DNA of 64,000 bases from Planctomycetota bacterium (lineage in GTDB: Bacteria; Planctomycetota; PUPC01; JACPCR01). Made by a program: the position numbers and the translations under genes. The notes beneath the pieces were generated by a model. That model did not search any database. It worked only from the letters and a program-made list of their open reading frames with translations, and was not told the origin of the DNA. Location of the stretch: NCBI GenBank assembly GCA_016179685.1, contig JACPCR010000057.1:53438-117437 (forward strand). Direction: 5' to 3'. Every line of letters begins with the position of its first letter. Within the stretch, counting starts at the first letter, position 1. Shown one piece after another: positions 1 to 7,994 of this stretch.

Positions 1-326
1 AAGTTGCCCCAGCCGAGGTCCCGCAGCGGCGTGATGCCCGTGAGGAGCAGCATGGGCGACCCATCGAACCAGGCGTTGACCACACCGGACATCGCATTGG
101 CGTGGGCCACGGCCCCGCTGACCGCGCAGACGCCAACCGAACGCGAGAGGCGGCCCGCGACCTCAGCCGCATAGCTCGCGGCCTGTTCGTTGCGCACGTC
201 CATCACGCGGAGGCCAGCACGCTGGCAGGCGAGATGGAATGGATCGAGTCCGTGCCCGGTCAGGCTCGCCACGAAGGGGACGTTCCGGGCCTGAAGCTCC
301 TCAACCAGAATGTCGGCGGCGGTCAT
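1..326 (-). CDS. Thiamine-diphosphate-dependent enzyme, acetolactate-synthase-like, N-terminal part (cut by window edge)
   Basis: Reading the minus strand from the ATG at 326 gives 108 open codons that run off the left edge. They begin MTAADILVEELQARNV and continue with TGHGLDPF, then VRNEQAASYAAEVAGR and GSPMLLLTG. This is the layout of the pyrimidine-binding domain of the acetolactate synthase/benzoylformate decarboxylase family. The Glu of RNEQAA sits where the family has the Glu that activates the thiamine ring. The C-terminal cofactor-binding half is outside the window, so the substrate cannot be told. It starts 14 nt after the DUF362 gene ends on the same strand, so the two are probably co-transcribed. 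The window edge truncates it; it is not visibly broken. Confidence 0.8.
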   Translation of the reverse strand, partial: MTAADILVEELQARNVPFVASLTGHGLDPFHLACQRAGLRVMDVRNEQAASYAAEVAGRLSRSVGVCAVSGAVAHANAMSGVVNAWFDGSPMLLLTGITPLRDLGWGN

Positions 327-340
327 CGCGACCCCCAGGT

Positions 341-1549
341 TCAAGACCTTGGAAAATTCTTCAGAATGTCTTCGTACACCTCGAAATGCTCGCCTTCGAC
401 CTCCTCCGGGTCCGCTTTCTTCAGCCAGACGGCGCTGTTGCGGCCAGCGCTGACCTTCTGGACCGGCCCGGCCTTGGACGGATCTGGCCCGTTCCAGACC
501 ACCTCGCGCTCCTGGAGGTAAATGAAGCTGCCCGCGAATCGGGAAGCCAGCTCCGGCCGGTGATCCCGGTAGTAAAGCCCCTGCTCGCAGGCCGTGCGCC
601 GGAGGATGCGCAGATTCTCTTCCCGGTCCACCTCGTTCGAATCAAAGGCGGCGAGGGGCGGCTCGACCTCCGTCTCAAAGTCGATATCGTCGAGACGGAC
701 CGTTCCGAAGCCATGCTGGGCCGCGATAAGAATGTGATTGCGGTCGCGCCGGAAGGGCGGCCGGGGCCAGTCGGAGGCCGGGTCATGGCCCATGAGCCAC
801 ATGCCGCAGGCATCGGTGGCGATGATGTGATCGCCGGCAATCAGGGCGTTGCAGACGCGGCCCTGGCCGCCCCACTCGCAGCCAGCCTGCCCCGTCAGGG
901 CGTCGATGATGTTCAGACACGGCTGCGTGATCCGACCGAGGTCCGGCAAGACGTAGGAAAGACGGATGACGTGGTGGAAATAGGTGCGGGCCCGGTGACC
1001 GTGGGGCGGGTAGGGCGGCAGGCCGAAGAGGTTCTTGCAGCAGAGGGTTATGCCCATGAAGGCGTGGTTCTTCATCTTCGCCACGGAAACGACGGCGTCC
1101 GCGTCCTTGAAGACGGCGCTGAGCTGGTAGCGCGTGAACATGAGGCCGCCGCCCGGGACGTCGTAGAGGGCGAAAGGCGGAAGGTTGGACTCGACGTACT
1201 CGACGCCGTGCCGCTCGAGAATCGGCCGGATATTCAGCTCCTCCTTTGCGAACGAGCCCGTAGTGTCCGTCATGACGATCCGGGCCTTCGTGCGCTCCCG
1301 GAGGAGGCGCAGGACGGCGTCGGTGACGGAGTCATCGACGAGCTCCTGCCGGCGCCCCTCGATGCGGACGATGCGGTCCGGGGGCATCATCGTGTTGAAC
1401 TTGATGACGATTTTCCGGGCCGCTTCAAGTTTCGACCAGGAACGCTCCAGCGGGTCCGTGATGCGGCGCAGGGTGCGATAAATCTCCTCATCAGTGGACC
1501 GGTGGTCGCAGCGGGCGGCACGGACACGATAGGCCTTGGAGGTGGGCAT
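341..1549 (-). CDS. DUF362 domain-containing protein
   Basis: 402 residues from the ATG at 1549. This start was chosen because GAGGAAG lies 7-8 nt upstream; an in-frame extension to 1633 has no such site. The sequence has the DUF362 pattern: an early KIVIKFN strand, a TDTTGS segment, SVAKMKNHAFMGITLCCKNLFG, and a late ALIAGDHIIATDACGMWLMG. Members of this family often resemble ferredoxin-linked proteins, but no four-Cys iron-sulphur motif is seen here. Its biochemical role is not established. The TPP enzyme gene follows on the same strand after 14 nt, so a joint role in 2-oxoacid chemistry is possible but only inferred. Confidence 0.8.
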   Translation of the reverse strand: MPTSKAYRVRAARCDHRSTDEEIYRTLRRITDPLERSWSKLEAARKIVIKFNTMMPPDRIVRIEGRRQELVDDSVTDAVLRLLRERTKARIVMTDTTGSFAKEELNIRPILERHGVEYVESNLPPFALYDVPGGGLMFTRYQLSAVFKDADAVVSVAKMKNHAFMGITLCCKNLFGLPPYPPHGHRARTYFHHVIRLSYVLPDLGRITQPCLNIIDALTGQAGCEWGGQGRVCNALIAGDHIIATDACGMWLMGHDPASDWPRPPFRRDRNHILIAAQHGFGTVRLDDIDFETEVEPPLAAFDSNEVDREENLRILRRTACEQGLYYRDHRPELASRFAGSFIYLQEREVVWNGPDPSKAGPVQKVSAGRNSAVWLKKADPEEVEGEHFEVYEDILKNFPRS

Positions 1550-1677
1550 GAATGACTTCCTCAAGAAGATGGGAATCACCGGAGCCTGGGAACGCCCGAT
1601 TGCTGGGTTCGAGATGCCGCCCCGGGGCATCATGCCGATTGTAATTTTCCAAGTCGGAAATGGAAAGACTCAGAGAC

Positions 1678-1698
1678 AGTGAACAGGGAAGGTTCACT
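1678..1698. repeat. Small inverted repeat between minus-strand genes
   Basis: AGTGAAC and GTTCACT form perfect 7-bp arms around a 7-nt loop. It lies between the stop of the 87-aa gene (1731) and the start of the DUF362 gene (1549). No T-tract follows on the minus strand, so it could be a weak terminator or a regulator site of the DUF362 gene. Confidence 0.35.
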
Positions 1699-1730
1699 CA
1701 GTTCTTATCCGCCGGGATGGGAAATTCAGG

Positions 1731-1994
1731 CTAAACGGTTTTCAGCAAAAAGATGACCCGCTCGGCCACGGCGTCGTCCAGGAGGGAGGCCATCGCCTCG
1801 ATGAACTCCTGGGGCGCGCCCTGAAGACGCATCTGGTCGAGTTGGGTGTTCAGGATCGATCGGCGTTGGAAGGGGGCCAGCCTGAGAAGGCCCAGAATCT
1901 GTTCGCGGACCTGCCCATCCTCCTGGGCGATTTCAATCAGACGCACGAAAGTTTCGTTCTCGCCGGGCGATCTGGACGGCTGGCGGTGTTGCAT
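1731..1994 (-). CDS. Small hypothetical protein, 87 aa
   Basis: Not recognised. It is 87 residues, mostly helical in character, with a hydrophobic repeat through EQILGLLRLAPFQRRSILNT and EFIEAMASLLDDAVAERVIFLL. It has no signal peptide or membrane segment. AAGGGG stands 8-9 nt before the ATG, which supports translation. A GCGGGC/GCCCGC hairpin (2013-2028) lies just upstream of that site and could affect initiation. It precedes the DUF362 gene on the same strand, 181 nt away. It is probably a real gene, because ribosome site, length and composition agree, but no function can be given. Confidence 0.6.
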   Translation of the reverse strand: MQHRQPSRSPGENETFVRLIEIAQEDGQVREQILGLLRLAPFQRRSILNTQLDQMRLQGAPQEFIEAMASLLDDAVAERVIFLLKTV

Positions 1995-2012
1995 GGAGCA
2001 TTCCCCTTAACG

Positions 2013-2028
2013 CGGGCTATCGCCCGCT
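2013..2028. repeat. Short hairpin upstream of the 87-aa gene
   Basis: GCGGGC and GCCCGC pair around a 4-nt loop, roughly 20 nt before the ATG at 1994 on the minus strand and next to the AAGGGG ribosome site. It could be a leader structure. Confidence 0.35.
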
Positions 2029-2103
2029 ACCGAATGCGGGGAAAACCCTCCCACACGATTGAGCGCACGTCGAGATCGGGATCGAAAAAGTGAGTATCCC
2101 CTT

Positions 2104-2160
2104 GAAGTGCAACTCAATCCTAAAACGTTTTTTTGAAGTTTGGCGCCTCAAGCGCCTAAC
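2104..2160. repeat. Dispersed intergenic repeat, GCAACTCAA family, copy 1
   Basis: It contains AAGTGCAACTCAATCCTAAA, a T-run, and the small hairpin GGCGCCTCAAGCGCC. A closely similar string with the same order of parts is at 44154-44209. The rest of the gap 1995-2216 shows no coding signal. Confidence 0.6.
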
Positions 2161-2216
2161 CCCCTCCCAGGTGGGCCACGCACGTCCACCCAGGCGAGCC
2201 GCCTGGCCCTACGCCT

Positions 2217-4553
2217 CTAACCCCGGCCCAAGTGGACCACGCGCTGGGACCCAACGGACACCGTTCGGTCGTTGACGAGGACCCGGCGCAGCCCCGCGAT
2301 GGGCGGAAGATGCAAGACAGTCCTCCGGGGCGCACAACGGTAGTGGGGCGTGAACCGGACGTGGAACGTCTTTCCGTCCCGGGATCGTTCAGTGATCAGG
2401 GTGACGGGTCCGAAGCGAGTGGGCATCTTCTCGAACTGCGCCTCGCAGCCTGGGCGTGTCCAGGCCAGCGGCATGAGGCGCAGGAGGTGAAGCTCCCCGT
2501 CGCGGATTTGGTCGTCGACGACGGCGAGCCGGGCGAGATAGACGGCGAGGGGCGAGGAAAAGGTCGTACCGGTAATCCCGCCGCGTGTCTCGCAGGAGGT
2601 GTAGGTTTTCCGCGAGAGCGATCCGGCGAAGAGGCTGTAGAGGCCTCCGAGAAACTTCTGTCGGTCGGCGAGCTGCCAGGAATGGAAGACGTTCCAGCTA
2701 TAGCAGGGCTCGCAGCTCGACATTTCGTGCTCGAGGGAGGGCAACTGGCCGAGGTTGCCGTCATAGCGGTAGAAGCGGCGAGGCGGGCCCTGGCGAAACC
2801 AGAGGAGGGTGGATGCCATCCTTTCGTCCCTGGCGTCGAGCAGGCCGGAATAGACGAGGAAGAGGGGACCGGCGTCCAGGTAGAAGGCGCCGCGGGTCTC
2901 CAGGTCGAGCCGGGGTCCCGAGATGGCCGTCGGGACGAGATGATGCTGGCGTCCGCGCGCGTCCTTCCAGCGGGGCATGGTTCGGCATGCCCTGTGGAGG
3001 GCGCTGTCGAAGGCCTCGGCGTAGGCCCGGGCTTCCGCGGCGAACTCGGTGGCACGAGGATGAGCCGCGCGTTCCAGGACGCGGACCGCGGTCGTGAGCG
3101 CCTTGAACATCCAGCCGTCGGTCCACACGGACTGGATTTCGTTGCAGTTGTCCGTGGCGATGGCCGCAGGCATGATGCCCTCGGCGCCGCCGTGCCCGGT
3201 GATCGCCCGGGCGTTCCGGATGAACTCGCAGGCCTTCAGGATCGGGTCGAGCCACCTCGCCAAAAAATCAGGGTCCCCGCTGAGCAGCGCATGCTCGCTG
3301 ATGGTGTAGAGAAGCGCCCCGTGGTCCGTGAGCCAGTCGATCGAGGTCAGCGACTTCGGGGAGCTAAGGTAGCCTGGATGAAGCTGGAAGCTCTTGCCGG
3401 GCGGCTTCACGGTGCCCTGCTCCTTGCGGAATATCTCCAGATAGCGGGATACGGCGTCGTGGTAGCCGAAAGAGTCCAGCAGCATGATGCAGGCCATCGA
3501 ATGCGGCGTGGCCCAGAGATTCGCATAGTGGAACGAGCCGCTCAGGATCGAATACTGGCCATCCGCCGGGTTCTTCTCCGCGATCACCTCCCCCATCTTC
3601 AGGCTGTGCGTCACGGCTTCCGTCACGGGCATCTCGGGGACGACAAAACGCGCCGCCGTGGCTGGCTTGCGGGACCAGAACCGGTTTGCTTCTCGAAAAG
3701 CCCGGTCGTAACCGAGCGACATCTCGCGGTCGATGGTCTCTTGGTCGGTCGGGAGCATGGGCAGAAGCAGGTCGACGTGCCTTCCCTTGCGGGCGTCGAA
3801 CTGTACATACAAGAGGTAGCGGGGGATGTTGGGCGTCCCGGCGGAGAACTCGACGCGGCATCGTTGTCCGGGCAGGACTGCAAGCCGGACCCGGCCGTCG
3901 GGCTCAAGGACCCTGGTGGCCCGGGATGGATCGTAGGGATGCCCCTCGAGGCGGAGGTCCCTGGGATATCGCATCTTCTCCGGGGGATGGTTATGAAAGC
4001 GAACGTTGTTGCGGATGCTCATGCCGCAACTGACGTGCGGAGCATCGAGGGTGATGAGGAAGCCGTGCTTCTCGTTCAGAGGGATGCCTTCGCAGGTGTC
4101 TCTGATGGAGAGGCGTATCCAGGCGAACAGGGGCTCGACGCCGGTCTGAACCTCGCCACCTCCGGGAATATGCGCAAACACGTGTTGTCTCAGGAGAACC
4201 CCATCCGCGGACCACTCGGTCCACAGCACCGGCGCTTCGGTCCCCTCCCAGCCCTGCTGGACCATGCCATCATCGCGGTAGGTATAGGTCGTCCGTTCGA
4301 GGGGCACGAAGTCTTCAAAGGTGACGAAAGGAGTCGCCGCGAGGAAGGTGAGTTGCACTCCCTGCCCTTTCCAGGCCTCGGTCCGGCGGTTGCAGTCCGG
4401 CTGGGCCATGATCATCCCGTTCCAGAAGACGTTGAATCGGAACAGATGGTTCTTCCAACCCACCGGGGTCCAGATGTCCGGCAGATCGCTCCACCACGTG
4501 CACGCGGCCTGGAAATCCGGCTCCTGATCCGTAAGCCTCGTTCGAGTTTTCAT
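2217..4553 (-). CDS. Six-hairpin (alpha/alpha-barrel) glycosidase-like protein
   Basis: 778 residues. The N-terminal ~290 residues look like a beta-sandwich domain. From about residue 310 the sequence reads like the helical toroid of six-hairpin glycosidases: SILSGSFHYANLWATPHSMACIMLLDSFGYHDAV, then SIDWLTDHGALLYTISEHALLSGD and a Trp-rich stretch around EIQSVWTDGWMFKALTTAV. This order resembles alpha-L-rhamnosidase-type and related (alpha/alpha)6 enzymes, so the likely substrate is a plant or algal polysaccharide fragment. No signal peptide is evident, suggesting action on imported oligosaccharide. The catalytic acid cannot be assigned by eye. It is divergent from the GH32/GH43-type gene with 88 nt between starts, so the two could share a control region. 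Confidence 0.6.
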   Translation of the reverse strand: MKTRTRLTDQEPDFQAACTWWSDLPDIWTPVGWKNHLFRFNVFWNGMIMAQPDCNRRTEAWKGQGVQLTFLAATPFVTFEDFVPLERTTYTYRDDGMVQQGWEGTEAPVLWTEWSADGVLLRQHVFAHIPGGGEVQTGVEPLFAWIRLSIRDTCEGIPLNEKHGFLITLDAPHVSCGMSIRNNVRFHNHPPEKMRYPRDLRLEGHPYDPSRATRVLEPDGRVRLAVLPGQRCRVEFSAGTPNIPRYLLYVQFDARKGRHVDLLLPMLPTDQETIDREMSLGYDRAFREANRFWSRKPATAARFVVPEMPVTEAVTHSLKMGEVIAEKNPADGQYSILSGSFHYANLWATPHSMACIMLLDSFGYHDAVSRYLEIFRKEQGTVKPPGKSFQLHPGYLSSPKSLTSIDWLTDHGALLYTISEHALLSGDPDFLARWLDPILKACEFIRNARAITGHGGAEGIMPAAIATDNCNEIQSVWTDGWMFKALTTAVRVLERAAHPRATEFAAEARAYAEAFDSALHRACRTMPRWKDARGRQHHLVPTAISGPRLDLETRGAFYLDAGPLFLVYSGLLDARDERMASTLLWFRQGPPRRFYRYDGNLGQLPSLEHEMSSCEPCYSWNVFHSWQLADRQKFLGGLYSLFAGSLSRKTYTSCETRGGITGTTFSSPLAVYLARLAVVDDQIRDGELHLLRLMPLAWTRPGCEAQFEKMPTRFGPVTLITERSRDGKTFHVRFTPHYRCAPRRTVLHLPPIAGLRRVLVNDRTVSVGSQRVVHLGRG

Positions 4554-4641
4554 GGCTGGTTGTTCCCGCGGTTGGTTGCCCCTTGTCGAAGTGGCAACAT
4601 TCTCCTATCTTGGTTCGGGCGAATCAATGGGAGGGGCCCGG

Positions 4642-6156
4642 ATGCTCTGGACGCCGCGGGAACACCGGATCGGGGACATCACCATCGTGCGAGTCGGTGA
4701 AGAATACCATCTCTTCACCGAGCAGACGCCCCTGGACCCGGGAGGCGGTATTGCGGGCCGGCGCACCGTCGGCCATGCGGTTTCCCGGGACCTCCTGCGC
4801 TGGGAGGAATTGCCAGCCGCGTTCGGGTGTGGCCCGGCGGGCGATTTCGATGCCTACAGCATCTACCACATGGACGTGTTTCTGCATCGGGGCACGTGGT
4901 ATCTCTTCTACACGGGCCTGGACCGGCCGGGACCCGGGCAGCAGCAGGCGATCGGGCTGGCGACCTCCCGCGACGGCATGCGGTGGGAGAAGCATCCGGC
5001 GAATCCGGTCCTGCGTGCGGACCCGCGCTGCTACGAGCCATCTCTTCCACGTGAGGCGACGTACCAGGAGAAGGATTTCGGCCGGCTGTGGTTTCGGGAC
5101 CCTTGCGTGATCTCCGCGGGTCCGGACGGTCCCTTCGGGATGATCGTGGTTGCCCGTGATGTCCGGCAGCCGCCGGACGTCCGAGGCTGCCTGGCGTGGG
5201 CTACCTCGAAGGATTTGGTCCGCTGGGAAGCGCATCCGCCTCTCTACAGTCCGGGCCGATTCCATACCATCGAGACGCCCTCCCTGTTCCGGCATGAAGG
5301 CCGGCATTACCTCGTGTTCATGACCCATCCGGGCTGGGGCGTCCCCGTGATGGCCACGGACCCGTACCAGACGGCGGGGGATTTCTATGCGGTTTCGGAG
5401 AGGGGCTGGACGGGCCCCTATGAGAGGCCGGCGGACGAGGTGGTGGTGGCGGCGCACGGGACGCTTCGGATGGGCGGGGCGAGGACGGTGGAGGGGCCCG
5501 GGGGCGAGCGCTACCTCTACGGCTGGCTGGCGATGAAACCGGGCCCGGGCGACGAGACCGGGCCGCTGGTCCATCCGCTCACCGTTCCTCCACCGCGGCA
5601 CGTGCGGTTTCTCGGCGACGGCTCGATGCACGTCAGGTACCATGAGGGGATCGAGTCGTTTGCCGAGTCCGTGCCGCCGGCGCCGGCGGGAATGCCCGAG
5701 GCGTGCGGTCCGAGGCCGGAACACTGGAAGATGGGGAACGTGGTGAGCGGAAAGAATCTGGGCGGCCGGGCCTGGGCGCTCTGGCCGGGCGAGCAGGCCA
5801 ACGTCATCTTCTCCGCCCGCGTCCGCTTCGAGCGCGGCGAGCGCGCTGGCCTGCTCCTCCGGGCGGACGCCGCGGCCTCTTCCGGATGGCGGGTGGTCGC
5901 CGATCGGCGGTTCGGCCGCATCGAATTCGGCATCCTGGGCCAGGAGACGTGGATCGACGCCCGCTCGTGGCCGCCGGCCGATGCGGTGGACATCAAGGTC
6001 GTGGCGCACGGGCCGAGCGTGGAAGTCTATGCGGATGGCCGCCTCATGATCCACCAGGTCCGATACCGGGAGGTCCGGGGAAGGCTCGGATACTGGATCG
6101 AACGCGCCGAAGCGCACTTCGAGAATCCGGTGCTGCTGCGGTTTCGTGAAGCGTGA
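4642..6156 (+). CDS. GH32/GH43-type five-bladed beta-propeller glycosidase
   Basis: 504 residues from the ATG at 4642, chosen because GGAGGGG stands 5 nt upstream; an ATG at 4627 and an earlier one at 4552 are in frame but less well placed. The propeller blades show the repeated pattern 'sxDLlrWe' (SRDLLRWEEL, SRDGMRWEKHP, SKDLVRWEAHP). LWFRDPCVI carries the RDP motif typical of GH32 and related clans. A C-terminal beta-sandwich (about 390-504) fits the GH32 module. The usual N-terminal WMNDPNG nucleophile motif is not seen; HRIGD sits near that place, so the exact family and activity are uncertain. The divergent neighbour is another glycosidase-like gene. Confidence 0.65.
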   Translation: MLWTPREHRIGDITIVRVGEEYHLFTEQTPLDPGGGIAGRRTVGHAVSRDLLRWEELPAAFGCGPAGDFDAYSIYHMDVFLHRGTWYLFYTGLDRPGPGQQQAIGLATSRDGMRWEKHPANPVLRADPRCYEPSLPREATYQEKDFGRLWFRDPCVISAGPDGPFGMIVVARDVRQPPDVRGCLAWATSKDLVRWEAHPPLYSPGRFHTIETPSLFRHEGRHYLVFMTHPGWGVPVMATDPYQTAGDFYAVSERGWTGPYERPADEVVVAAHGTLRMGGARTVEGPGGERYLYGWLAMKPGPGDETGPLVHPLTVPPPRHVRFLGDGSMHVRYHEGIESFAESVPPAPAGMPEACGPRPEHWKMGNVVSGKNLGGRAWALWPGEQANVIFSARVRFERGERAGLLLRADAAASSGWRVVADRRFGRIEFGILGQETWIDARSWPPADAVDIKVVAHGPSVEVYADGRLMIHQVRYREVRGRLGYWIERAEAHFENPVLLRFREA

Positions 6157-6248
6157 AGCGGGGTCCAAGGAGGCCTGGGATCATCTCATGTGGCGACCGA
6201 CTGGAAAACCGGAAGAACCGGAAAAGACAAGAACTTCTTGGGATTGAT

Positions 6249-6316
6249 CCTCTGCGCCCCTCTGCGTTTTCCGCGGTAAGATAGTGCACCGCAGAGGACG
6301 CAGAAGAACGCAGAGG
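6249..6316. repeat. CTCTGCG-type palindromic repeat
   Basis: Two 29-nt arms (6249-6277 and 6288-6316) are imperfect inverted copies with a 10-nt loop. Both are built from CTCTGCG/CGCAGAG and end in GCGGT/ACCGC. About 23 of 29 positions pair. Similar CTCTGCG palindromes occur between genes in many unrelated bacteria. It lies in the non-coding gap 6157-6418. Confidence 0.7.
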
Positions 6317-6347
6317 GAAAAAAGAAGGGCGCGTCAGGTTCTGCCGT

Positions 6348-6421
6348 GGGTTGGGCCGGCGAAGCCGGGTCAACCCTGGTTCTGAAATCCGCGAGCCCGA
6401 AGGGCGCAGCGGATTTCATTA
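6348..6421. repeat. TGAAATCCGC repeat, copy 1 (abuts a stop codon)
   Basis: It has two parts. The first is a GC-rich palindrome with GGGTTGGGCCGGCGAAGCC at 6349-6367. The second is the hairpin TGAAATCCGC...GCGGATTTCA (6383-6418). On the minus strand the hairpin starts directly after the TAA of the TIM-barrel glycosidase gene (6419-6421). The whole ~71-bp unit is repeated in inverted orientation at 19486-19558, and the hairpin part also at 39166-39260. Confidence 0.8.
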
Positions 6422-7660
6422 GAAATTCTTGGCTTGACCCTGTCCGCCGATCTGGAAAAGCTTTCCTTCGCCCGGCGACAACGCGATCAGTTGCGCCTTG
6501 GGATTCGGCGGCCATATCTCTCGCACGGTTCGGTCACGAGGATCGACTCCGTAAAGCTTCTCCTCCTTCACGTTCACCTCGATGGTGATGCGGGCCCAGG
6601 CGCATGGGTTGGCATTGACGACCAGCACGTAGCGGAGGTCATGTTCATCGAGGAAAAACCCCGCGGTGACCTGGTCGCCCAGCACGTTGACGTTGAGCGG
6701 TTCGCCGGACTTCTGAAGCCGCCGGGTCCCGCTCCAGAGGGACCCGTTGTGAAAGACGCCAACGTTGCGGAGTCGGCGCAGGACTGGCGCGAGCGTGTGA
6801 ATCTCCGCGTTGATCTGCCTTGCCAACTCCCAAGTCTCAGTCGTCGATCCGTCCGGCCGAACCATGGCCTGATCGTGGGCGTAGGTGAAATACTGAAGGC
6901 CCTTCGCGCCGTAGGCCAAGTTGTTGAAAAGCTGGAAGCGGATGTGGCCTTCGGTCGGCGGGGGATAAGCGCCGTGGCGCACGGAGCAGGTGAATGCCCA
7001 AAACGGAATGCTGTAATGGCTGGAAAGCGCCCGGAGCAGGTCCAGGCACTCAAAATAATCCGGCTTGACGATAATCTTGTGGTCAGGAAAGACGTTGGGC
7101 TGGCCCCGTCCCTTCTCCAGGTCTTCATTCGTTCCGATGGTGATGCAGTAGTGGTCGTAGCTGAGCATTTGAGGCCTGCTGAGGCGGATGTATTCCCGCC
7201 AGAACCATTCGACGGTGGGCGCGCCCCACCCACGGGTCGGCGGAAAGTGGTTGATGTAGATGAGGTGATAGGGGTCCAGGGCACGGATGAAATCCCCGAC
7301 CTCGGCCAAGAGAGGCAGAAGATGGAAACGCGGCTCATCACGGAGGTGATAGCCGTAAAGGCCCGGATGCTCCCGAATCTTTTCGACAAGTTGCTTGACC
7401 TCCTTCTTCCGCTTCTGCGTGAACTTGAAGTCGTCGCCAACGTGGTACGCGGGATGAACCAGGAGCAAGCGGACGCCGTTGTGGTGGGCGACGTCCAGCG
7501 CCTGGAGCACCGCGTCCAGTGCGGGCCCGGCCGAGGAGTGGCTGACGGTGAAACCCGCCTGGGCCATGCCTGCCATGACGTCGTCACGGATCATGTTGTC
7601 GCCTGGACCAGCCCATCCAACGATGGGGAATACGTCTTCCTCAAGAATGGTGTTCGCCAT
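6419..7660 (-). CDS. TIM-barrel glycosidase-like protein (GH42/GH5-type fold)
   Basis: 413 residues from the ATG at 7660, chosen because GGAG lies 7 nt upstream; a longer reading to 7753 has no ribosome site. LYGYHLRDEPRF carries the conserved 'DEP' acid/base loop seen at the end of strand 4 of many retaining TIM-barrel glycosidases. It is followed by LSYDHYCIT, PFWAFTCSVRHG and GAKGLQYFTY. The C-terminal ~90 residues form a beta domain. No signal peptide is visible. The substrate is unknown. The stop codon is in contact with a dispersed TGAAATCCGC repeat. Confidence 0.6.
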   Translation of the reverse strand: MANTILEEDVFPIVGWAGPGDNMIRDDVMAGMAQAGFTVSHSSAGPALDAVLQALDVAHHNGVRLLLVHPAYHVGDDFKFTQKRKKEVKQLVEKIREHPGLYGYHLRDEPRFHLLPLLAEVGDFIRALDPYHLIYINHFPPTRGWGAPTVEWFWREYIRLSRPQMLSYDHYCITIGTNEDLEKGRGQPNVFPDHKIIVKPDYFECLDLLRALSSHYSIPFWAFTCSVRHGAYPPPTEGHIRFQLFNNLAYGAKGLQYFTYAHDQAMVRPDGSTTETWELARQINAEIHTLAPVLRRLRNVGVFHNGSLWSGTRRLQKSGEPLNVNVLGDQVTAGFFLDEHDLRYVLVVNANPCAWARITIEVNVKEEKLYGVDPRDRTVREIWPPNPKAQLIALSPGEGKLFQIGGQGQAKNF

Positions 7661-7994
7661 GGGAATTCTCCGCTCAATGATTTCCGCCGGGCTTCCTGAA
7701 GAGGTGACCCAGAGACCCCAGATGGACTCTGGACGGTGTAGCCAGTAAACCATCAGGAGTGTTCGGCGTCAACGGACTCCCGAAGGGACCCCGTTTCCGC
7801 ACCTGTCCTCCCGTACTTGCACCAGTGGAAGGGAACCTCCCGTAGGGATCCCGTTGGGACGTCGGGACTATGGGAGGGTCCCTCCCCAAGGGACAAGTCT
7901 GGGAGGGATTTAGGCGTGGGACAAGCGCTAAAGCGCTCACTCCAACGACTTACGTCAAAATCAAACGCTGTCGTGGTAGTTACCGGGGTGCGGG
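7661..7994. other. Non-coding gap with short inverted repeats
   Basis: 334 bp without a convincing gene. It holds the palindrome GGGAGGGTCCCTCCC, the TCCCTCC...GGAGGGA hairpin at 7879-7908 (see repeat entry), and AAGCGCTAAAGCGCT near 7923. It separates two minus-strand genes and probably contains the 5' leader of the glycosidase gene, but no clear -35/-10 pair was found. Confidence 0.5.
7879..7908. repeat. ACAAGTCTGG hairpin family, copy 1
   Basis: TCCCTCC and GGAGGGA arms enclose CCAAGGGACAAGTCTG. The ACAAGTCTGG core recurs at 44124-44133 and, as GGAAGTCTGG, near 61000, each time inside a hairpin between genes. Confidence 0.55.

Noticed and set aside
2232..4700. 822-residue open frame on the plus strand opposite the six-hairpin glycosidase
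   Set aside because: Rich in Arg, Gly and Pro with no domain; it is the antisense shadow of a gene with clear family motifs.
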